DNA of 51,714 bases from the NCBI GenBank assembly GCA_028823955.1, contig JAPPFE010000051.1, positions 1 through 51,714 on the forward strand, written 5' to 3'. This document shows, piece by piece, positions 45,956-51,714 of this stretch (its first letter is position 1; every line of letters begins with the position of its first letter). Made by a program: the position numbers and the translations under genes. Under the pieces are notes generated by a model, which ran no database searches, was not told the DNA's origin, and saw only the letters and a list, made by a program, of their open reading frames with translations. The stretch is from Candidatus Dadabacteria bacterium. GTDB lineage: Bacteria; Desulfobacterota_D; UBA1144; Nemesobacterales; Nemesobacteraceae.

Positions 45956-46717
45956 CTAAAGGGTGATGCGGTTTTTAAGCCTTCCGATCCCTTCGATTTC
46001 CACTTCCACCACATCTTCGGGGCTCATGGGACTTACGCCTGAAGGAGTCCCCGTAGCTATTACGTCTCCCGGAAGAAGGGTCATCACTTTCGATATGAAG
46101 CTTACAAGCTCGGGGACGCTGAATATCAGGTTTTTCGTGCTTGAGTTCTGTTTCAGTTCACCATTTAGAAAGGTTTTTATGCGAAGGTTGGCGGGATCGA
46201 CTTCCGTCTCTATGAAAGGTCCGAACGGGGCGAACGTATCAAACCCCTTGCCCCTTGTGAACTGTATGTCCTTTGCCTGAAGGTCCCTTGCGGTCACGTC
46301 GTTTATGCAGGTATATCCAAAGACATGTTCAAGAGCCTGCTCCCTCTCCACCATGTGGGCTCTTTTCCCTATCACGACCCCGAGCTCTCCTTCGTAATCT
46401 ACCCTGCTCGACATGTGCGCCGGGTATTTTATCTCTTCTTGGTGTGCGATGACTGTCGTTGAGGGTTTCATAAACAGCATAGGATCTTCGGGAGGAGTTC
46501 TGTTCATCTCCTTTGCGTGATCCTCGTAGTTTAGCCCGACGGCTATGATTTTGGTCGGGATGCAGGGAGCGAGCGGTGTTATATCCGCGTAATCGTATTT
46601 CGTGTCCGTTACGGAATATTCCCCGAAGATGTTTCCTTCTATCTCAAAAACTGATCCGTCTAGGTATTTTCCGAATACCGGTTTTTCTTCGATGTTATTG
46701 AACCTGAGGAATTTCAT
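45956..46717 (-). CDS. Fumarylacetoacetate hydrolase family protein
   Basis: 253 aa. Family core with metal-binding residues: KIIAVGLNYEDHAKEM, LFMKPSTTVI, RVDYEGELGVVIGKRA (two glutamates), CINDVTARDLQ (aspartate), FDTFAPFGPFIE, and LLPGDVIATGTPSGVSPM. Members cleave C-C bonds in diketo acids or decarboxylate oxaloacetate; the substrate here is not identifiable. It is the last gene of the S41-permease-truA group, 77 bases after truA. Confidence 0.9.
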   Translation of the reverse strand: MKFLRFNNIEEKPVFGKYLDGSVFEIEGNIFGEYSVTDTKYDYADITPLAPCIPTKIIAVGLNYEDHAKEMNRTPPEDPMLFMKPSTTVIAHQEEIKYPAHMSSRVDYEGELGVVIGKRAHMVEREQALEHVFGYTCINDVTARDLQAKDIQFTRGKGFDTFAPFGPFIETEVDPANLRIKTFLNGELKQNSSTKNLIFSVPELVSFISKVMTLLPGDVIATGTPSGVSPMSPEDVVEVEIEGIGRLKNRITL

Positions 46718-46794
46718 GGCGACTTCGTTTAAATGCCTCTAATTATATACGGGAATTTCGTATAAGAGTATCGGTCTTTTTTGGGGTTCAGGAT

Positions 46795-47532
46795 TCAGTA
46801 GATGACTTTTTTGAGAAATAGCCCACTAGGGGGAGCGGTGAAAACATTTTTCGTCTTTTGCCCTTCTGCGAGTATTTGACCGAATCCCTCCGGGGAGAGT
46901 TTCCCCCTTCCCGTTTCCACAAGGGTGCCGGTTATCATTCTCACCATTCTTTTCAGAAACCCGTCCGCTTCTATTTCAACCAGGATTATTCTTTCGCGGG
47001 TTTTTCTGACGTGAACCCGTTTTACTGTGCGTACGGTGGTTTTCACCGTTATGTCGGCCGTGGCGAAAACGGAGAAATCATGCGTTCCCTCAAGATACGT
47101 GGCGGCTTCTCTCATTTTTTTTGTATCAAGCTTCTCTTGGATGTGCCACACTCTGTTTCTCTGAAGTGCAGGGGGATGCGGCCTGTTGAGAATTCTGTAT
47201 TCGTATACCTTGCTCCGGGAGCTGAACTGTGCGTGAAAGCTGTCTGGGACCTCTTGGGTCTTGATGATTGATATGTCCCGGGGGAGTGTGGAATTAAGCG
47301 CTTTTTGTAGGGTCTCGGGATCCATCTGCGTTTCGATGGAGAAATTTGCTACTTGGCCAATGGCGTGCACTCCCGCATCCGTTCTTCCCGAACCCGTTAT
47401 CTTAACATTTTCTCTGGTGATCTTCCGGATTGCGTCCTCTATAGTCTCCTGTACAGTGGGAAGATTCGCTTGGCATTGCCAGCCGTGGTAGTCCGTGCCG
47501 TCATATTCGATAATTATCTTTACGTTCTTCAT
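46795..47532 (-). CDS. truA: tRNA pseudouridine(38-40) synthase
   Basis: 245 aa. IIIEYDGTDYHGWQCQANLP and the catalytic aspartate D52 in ITGSGRTDAGVHAIGQ are diagnostic; further family motifs are LPRDISI, FHAQFSSRSKVYEYRI, GTHDFSVFA and FLKRMVRMITGTLVETGRGK. It modifies uridines in the anticodon arm of tRNAs. It begins 22 bases after the permease stop. Confidence 0.96.
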   Translation of the reverse strand: MKNVKIIIEYDGTDYHGWQCQANLPTVQETIEDAIRKITRENVKITGSGRTDAGVHAIGQVANFSIETQMDPETLQKALNSTLPRDISIIKTQEVPDSFHAQFSSRSKVYEYRILNRPHPPALQRNRVWHIQEKLDTKKMREAATYLEGTHDFSVFATADITVKTTVRTVKRVHVRKTRERIILVEIEADGFLKRMVRMITGTLVETGRGKLSPEGFGQILAEGQKTKNVFTAPPSGLFLKKVIY

Positions 47533-47554
47533 TCTCGTCTGTCTTTGCCCGCTG

Positions 47555-48490
47555 TCAGGCGATCGGTTCCTGCTTTCTAAGCTCTATTCTCGGATCAAGT
47601 ATGGCATAGAGAAGGTCGACAATAAGGTTTGCTATTACGAGCAGAAGTGCGTAGACGATCGTTATTCCGAGTACAACGGAGTAGTCCCTGTTTGCCACGG
47701 CAAAAACGAAAAACCTTCCCATTCCCGGTATCGCGAATATATGCTCGACGACAAAGGACCCCGTCACTAGGTAGGCGGTCAGAGGACCTAGCACCGTTAC
47801 GACCGGTATAAGCGCGTTTCTCAGTATATGCTTTGTGAATATCTTCGTTCTTCCAAGTCCCTTTGCCCTGGCGGTTCTTACGAAAAACTGGCCCGACACG
47901 TCAAGCATGTTGGAACGTACAAGCCTTGAGATATAGGCGAACGGAGCCAGGCTCAGGGTCACTGCCGGAAGGACGATGTGCTTTGGCTCTCCCCAGAGGG
48001 CGGCCGGCAGAATCCCCCATCTAACGGAGAAAAAATATATGAGTGCCGCCCCAACGACGAAGCTCGGGACCGATACCAGTGACGTGGAGATCAGCACGGA
48101 GACAATGTCGTGGATGCTTCTTGGAAACAGTGAGGAAATCATTCCGACCACTGTTCCCATGAAAAACGCCAGCACCAGGGACACCAATCCGAGCCCCATT
48201 GAGACTGGCAAGGTTTCCTTTATTATGTCGGTAACCGGTCTGTCGTCGTATTTGTAGGAAGGTCCGAAGTCGCCGCGGGCCAGGTTCCCCATGTAGATGA
48301 AGTATTGTTTGTGCAGCGGCTTATCCATGTGATATTTCTTTTCAATGTTCTCGAGTATGTTCGGGGGAATACTTTTCTCGGAGTCGAAAGGACCCCCGGG
48401 AAGTACTCTGAGCAGAAAGAAGGTTATGCTCGCGACCACGAGGATTACGACTGCTCCGGTCAGTATTCGAAAAGAGAGAAACTTAAGCAT
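47555..48490 (-). CDS. Peptide/nickel-type ABC transporter permease (DppB/OppB family)
   Basis: 311 aa inner-membrane permease with an N-terminal membrane helix (FRILTGAVVILVVASITFFLL), the family stretch RVLPGGPF, five further hydrophobic segments and the ATPase-contact EAA loop VRTARAKGLGRTKIFTKHIL followed by RNALIPVVTVLG. IFAIPGMGRFFVFAV and RDYSVVLGITIVYALL are typical of the family. No cognate DppC, ATPase or binding protein lies next to it here, so it is an orphan permease within this window. It is 60 bases after the S41 protease gene. Confidence 0.9.
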   Translation of the reverse strand: MLKFLSFRILTGAVVILVVASITFFLLRVLPGGPFDSEKSIPPNILENIEKKYHMDKPLHKQYFIYMGNLARGDFGPSYKYDDRPVTDIIKETLPVSMGLGLVSLVLAFFMGTVVGMISSLFPRSIHDIVSVLISTSLVSVPSFVVGAALIYFFSVRWGILPAALWGEPKHIVLPAVTLSLAPFAYISRLVRSNMLDVSGQFFVRTARAKGLGRTKIFTKHILRNALIPVVTVLGPLTAYLVTGSFVVEHIFAIPGMGRFFVFAVANRDYSVVLGITIVYALLLVIANLIVDLLYAILDPRIELRKQEPIA

Positions 48491-48550
48491 TACTCCACCC
48501 CCTGGACTTCATCCGCAGTCTTCGGTGCGCGCGCGATAAATATCCTAAAT

Positions 48551-51493
48551 TCAGGAAAGATCTTTTCTTATGGCCAGGGTTTTTTTGGATATCATACCCT
48601 TTTCGTCCTTGGCCACTATGGTGAAAAGATTCATTCCTTCCTCGAGAGTTAAGGGAAAAAGCAGGGGAACGTTGTTTTTCCCCGGTGTAAAAAGCTTTAC
48701 CTTGTCGTCTTTTTTCCAAACCGAGACGCTCTCTATGCGGTCAGTGTCCCTGACCGATCCTTCCACTGTTATCTTGGAAGCCTCCGTGGACATGGGGAAA
48801 TCCGAAATCATGATGAAAGGAGGTTCTTCAAAGGTTTCTTCAAGAACTGAAATCCCCTGCCCGGCGCCGTCGATTCCGTTCTCATCCGACGCTTCACCGG
48901 ACGGACCATCATAGCTTGCCCGAGCAACCCTGATGGCTTTTTCTTCAACCCAGCCTGCTAGAGAATTTTTCCCCTCAACCCGTATCCATCGCCCTGAAGT
49001 ACCGAGAATTTTTACCATGGAATTTTTCTGTGCCACAGCCACTTCGGGGGCAGCAGGGAAAGTTCCCCCAAGTATGGAACTTGAGTCCTTGAACAGGGCA
49101 GTTTTCTTTGCGGAAGTGGCGAAAAACGGTCTTTCCTGCTCGGAGACAGGCAGGATTATTTTCTGTGTTTTTATTTCCCGGAAGTCCTCATCCATTACGA
49201 GAAGCTCAAATTCCGTTTCACCACCTTTCCCGCTCTGCCTGAAACGAAAAGGCGCAAGTCTGGTTTCCCCTGGACGGAACTTTTCAAGCTCAACTCTTCC
49301 TTTCTCAAGAAACACGTCGTCCCCCGAAAGATTCTTAAGAGTCGTTACCGTCTTTTCAGATGTTCCGTCTCCGGTGTTTTTCAATTTTATGTTGAGTACT
49401 ATGGTTTCCTCAAGTTCCGCATGGCCGTTCCCGTTGCCTTTGCTTCCGAATCTCCCGTCGTCCACTACTTCGTGGTTATGGGAGTAGACGGGACGCTTGT
49501 CCGCCACGGTTTTTACGAGCAGGTTCTCTTCCGTAAAGGTTTTGTTCCCGGAACTCGTGAAAATGAGCTTGATACTGTCCTCTCTGGTGGTGACCCATTT
49601 GGGAACGGAAAATTTGACTCTTGAGATTTTGCTCTGCCCGGGGAGCAGTTTCCCGAACAGAAGCTCTCCATCGCTGTAAATGCGGTTCTCACAGTCGGTA
49701 ACAGCGCTGAGCCTGTATATCGGGTCAGGGCCGGAATTTGTCACCTTTATCTTAAGAAAACTTTCTTCCCCGGCCCGGAAAGCTGTTTTCGAGGGAACCG
49801 TTTGGACCGATACGGAAGGCTTTTTTGTTTCCCCGGCAGACCAGTCGATTCCTGTATTTTCAATCCGTCTTCTGATTTCTTCAAGCTGGGCGTTGGAAAA
49901 ATCCGTAGCTGTTGCATACATCTGTTCCCTGGTCTCTGCCAGGAGCATCCTTCTTGAAAGTTTTACGTAAAAATCATTCTTCAGTCTCTCAAGTTTCTGT
50001 GCTTTCGTAAGCGATTCGTCCGGCTGAATCTCATCCTCGTCCTCTTCTTGGGGCGCCAGGCTCTCGTCGATGTACTTGACCGTGAATTCGGGGATTGGCA
50101 TATATGCCTCCTCTTCCCCGTTTTCTCTTTTTTCGGGCAAAGGGTTATAGACGACTTTATCTTCGGTTATCACTGATCCCTGAAGAAGAATGTCGGGGGT
50201 TATGCCACTATCCTGGATGGAGATGTTGCCCGGGGTAAGATACTTTGCTATTGTGAGTTTCAAAGCGGCGCCGTCTTCGAACTCGAAAACCTTCTGGACC
50301 GATCCCTTGCCGAAGGATCTTTTTCCTATCACAAGTGCTCTTTTGTTGTTTTTAAGCGCCCCGGCTACTATTTCTGACGCACTTGCGCTTCCTTGGTCCA
50401 CAAGCACTATCACTTTCCCCTTGTACTCAGGCTGCTTTGTCGTCGCTCTGTAGGTTTTAGCATAGTCCCTTGCTTTAGTTGTCATTATCGTTCCCGAGGA
50501 GAGAAAGAGGTCGGCTACTTTCTCTGCCTCGGAAAGAAGACCTCCGGGGTTTCCTCTGAGATCGAGGATTATTCCGTTAATTGGGTAAGAGCGGCTGCTC
50601 ACCTCTTTTTTTAGATCCGAGGACGTGTTTTTCTGGAAATTTCTTATTCTCAGGTAAAGAATATCGTTTTCAAGGTCAAACCCTTCGACGCTTTCTATCT
50701 TTATCGTGTCTCTTACTATCGAAAACTTCTTGGGCTTGGAAAATTTTTTTCTCGAGATAAGAAGGTTTACTCTGGTCCCCTTCTTACCTCTTAGTTTCCC
50801 TACGGCTTCGAGAAGAGGCATGTTTATGGTCGATTCGTTTTCTATCTGCACGATCCGATCTTTGGTTTTTATCCCTGACCTGTAAGCCGGCGTGCCTTCT
50901 ATCGGAGATATGACGGTCAACTGGCCATCTCTTATACCGACCACTATTCCGAGTCCTCCGAAACTCCCTTCGGTGTCTATGAGAAACTCCTTGTAGATAT
51001 CCGGCGGGATCATTGCGGAGTGGGGGTCAAGAACCTTCAGCATGCTGTCCGATATGGAATATTCTATGTTTTTGACGGTGCGGTCTTCGGTTCCTGTGTT
51101 AGAAAGGACAAAAGACACGACTTGGCCCAGAGTGCTCGTGACGTCGTTTGGGGATGGTGACTCTTTTTCCTTGAATTTCTTTGTCTTTTCCTTTACGTGA
51201 ACGGCGAAGACATTGCCCTGGTCTTGTGGAAATTCCACCAGCACGTCGTCAAGGAAGGTTTCAAGGCTGGAAACCCCTTTTTCAAGCATTTTCGCATAGT
51301 CGATCTTGTTTTTGTCCAGATAAAACTTGTTTACGTGCTTAAGGGTGTCTTCGGCAATTTTTATGCTCTGACTGTTGTATTTGCGGTCAAGACTGACTGG
51401 TTCGGCGACAAGAAAAAAAGATAGGACGATGATGGTTCCCAAGGCAAGCGCCAAGTACCCGTTTTTGAGAAACCTAGGGATTTTTTCAGACAA
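48551..51493 (-). CDS. S41 carboxy-terminal processing protease with long CARDB/SH3-type tail
   Basis: 980 aa, more than twice the usual CtpA length. TTG start with GGTGA upstream; N-terminal membrane anchor (GYLALALGTIIVLSFFLVA). PDZ domain about 165-255 (GSFGGLGIVVGIRDGQLTVI, DRIVQIENEST), then the S41 core: LDLRGNPGGLL, nucleophile S371 in GSASASE and general-base K396 in RSFGKGSVQ, 25 residues apart as in CtpA/D1P. The tail has two CARDB-like Ig segments (VTNSGPDPIYRLSAV; LKNTGDGTSEKTVTTL), an SH3-like module (VKILGTSGRWIRVEG, LAGWVEEKAIRV) and a final Ig-like domain. The layout resembles the MXAN_5808-type serine peptidases of myxobacteria. Probably periplasmic, cleaving C-terminal tails. 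Confidence 0.9.
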   Translation of the reverse strand: MSEKIPRFLKNGYLALALGTIIVLSFFLVAEPVSLDRKYNSQSIKIAEDTLKHVNKFYLDKNKIDYAKMLEKGVSSLETFLDDVLVEFPQDQGNVFAVHVKEKTKKFKEKESPSPNDVTSTLGQVVSFVLSNTGTEDRTVKNIEYSISDSMLKVLDPHSAMIPPDIYKEFLIDTEGSFGGLGIVVGIRDGQLTVISPIEGTPAYRSGIKTKDRIVQIENESTINMPLLEAVGKLRGKKGTRVNLLISRKKFSKPKKFSIVRDTIKIESVEGFDLENDILYLRIRNFQKNTSSDLKKEVSSRSYPINGIILDLRGNPGGLLSEAEKVADLFLSSGTIMTTKARDYAKTYRATTKQPEYKGKVIVLVDQGSASASEIVAGALKNNKRALVIGKRSFGKGSVQKVFEFEDGAALKLTIAKYLTPGNISIQDSGITPDILLQGSVITEDKVVYNPLPEKRENGEEEAYMPIPEFTVKYIDESLAPQEEDEDEIQPDESLTKAQKLERLKNDFYVKLSRRMLLAETREQMYATATDFSNAQLEEIRRRIENTGIDWSAGETKKPSVSVQTVPSKTAFRAGEESFLKIKVTNSGPDPIYRLSAVTDCENRIYSDGELLFGKLLPGQSKISRVKFSVPKWVTTREDSIKLIFTSSGNKTFTEENLLVKTVADKRPVYSHNHEVVDDGRFGSKGNGNGHAELEETIVLNIKLKNTGDGTSEKTVTTLKNLSGDDVFLEKGRVELEKFRPGETRLAPFRFRQSGKGGETEFELLVMDEDFREIKTQKIILPVSEQERPFFATSAKKTALFKDSSSILGGTFPAAPEVAVAQKNSMVKILGTSGRWIRVEGKNSLAGWVEEKAIRVARASYDGPSGEASDENGIDGAGQGISVLEETFEEPPFIMISDFPMSTEASKITVEGSVRDTDRIESVSVWKKDDKVKLFTPGKNNVPLLFPLTLEEGMNLFTIVAKDEKGMISKKTLAIRKDLS

Positions 51494-51518
51494 TTCAGAT
51501 CACCGTCCCGGAAACTCT

Positions 51519-51547
51519 ATTATCAATCATAAAGCGGATTATATCAA
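51519..51547 (-). promoter_or_regulatory. Promoter of the S41 protease operon
   Basis: Minus strand TTGATA (51547-51542), 17-base spacer, GATAAT (51524-51519), about 25 bases ahead of the TTG start. A perfect TATAAT also occurs a little further upstream, so two overlapping promoters are possible. Confidence 0.5.
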
Positions 51548-51591
51548 ACCGCTTTGTTTAAGGGACTGGCGTAGGAAGGAAGGGAAAGACA

Positions 51592-51644
51592 AAAAATAAC
51601 GGGCAGAGAAAATTCTTATGATTCCCTCTACCCGTTATTGGTAA
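51592..51644 (-). terminator. Terminator of the gene entering from the right edge
   Basis: A long inverted repeat: AATAACGGGCAGAG pairs with CTCTACCCGTTATT, 13 of 14 pairs plus one that is G-U on the minus strand. On the minus strand it is followed by a T-run (TTTTTTG), so it is a factor-independent terminator for leftward transcription. It lies just after the partial gene ending at 51665. Confidence 0.8.
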
Positions 51645-51664
51645 ATCAGCTAAAAATATAAACC

Positions 51665-51714
51665 TTAGCCTGGTACTCCACCGAGAGGATTCCACTTCTC
51701 TGTAAGCAGAAGCA
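51665..51714 (-). CDS. C-terminal end of an unidentified protein, cut by the window edge
   Basis: The last 16 codons of a minus-strand frame read LLLTEKWNPLGGVPG then stop TAA (51667-51665). The reading is supported by the terminator starting about 20 bases later and by the compact, ordinary-looking tail; the other two frames give poorer sequence. The rest of the gene is outside the window and no function can be given. Confidence 0.4.
   Translation of the reverse strand, partial: LLLTEKWNPLGGVPG

Noticed and set aside
45842-46042. Short plus-strand gene beginning with a signal-like MKTALFRCCFAALVMIAS
   Set aside because: It runs 87 bases into the end of the fumarylacetoacetate-hydrolase-family gene and its later part is that gene's antisense. 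The start may be a relic, but nothing supports a real protein.

Overview
The window is a gene-dense stretch (GC roughly mid-50s percent) of a Gram-negative-type bacterial chromosome. The envelope repertoire is a Tsx-like outer-membrane channel, a SurA-like periplasmic isomerase, TatC, a lipoprotein and a carboxy-terminal processing protease. Most genes are core housekeeping genes in short operons on both strands. Initiation codons are unusually varied: many TTG and GTG starts, a probable CTG start (leuB), and no usable ATG/GTG/TTG for purC and infC. The taxon cannot be fixed from sequence alone. A deltaproteobacteria-like or Candidatus Dadabacteria-like uncultured lineage is my low-confidence guess, and SRCR-domain genes would fit a host-associated (for example sponge-associated) or marine organism.

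Layout. 1-1431: end of an unidentified protein gene, then ispE. 1432-4945: accessory block with a decayed SRCR-gene copy, an intact secreted SRCR-Ig-SRCR protein, and a secreted double-Cache-like protein with a C10 tract and a C-terminal anchoring signal. The block ends near tRNA-Gln (5105). 5200-12641: UvrD/PcrA-type helicase, SelO, a small DUF2103-like protein and DNA polymerase III alpha. 12775-18085: polyphosphate operon (CYTH-CHAD protein, ppk1, ppx/gppA). 18103-20630: tatC and an acyl-CoA synthetase. 20791-24945: serA-hisZ-purA. 24946-28377 (minus): lipoprotein, phoH, epimerase, DUF1289 protein, purC. 28512-31660: tRNA-Val, thrS, infC, rpmI, rplT, closed by a terminator.

31697-34932 (minus): a HhH-GPD DNA glycosylase, an NCS2-type nucleobase permease and a Tsx-like channel; the last two could form an uptake route for nucleosides or bases. 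35185-39671: gcvT-gcvH-gcvP behind a strong promoter that nearly touches the gcvT start codon. 39684-45138 (minus): leuB-mfd-surA. 45273-45632: decayed trypsin-like protease gene. 45956-51493 (minus): S41 protease, oligopeptide-type ABC permease, truA and a fumarylacetoacetate-hydrolase-family gene. The window ends with the last codons of another minus-strand gene and its terminator.

The most unusual parts are the SRCR/Cache block, which shows duplication, promoter-to-gene fusion and a possible contingency tract, and the cluster of non-standard translation starts. No CRISPR array, insertion sequence or prophage was seen.
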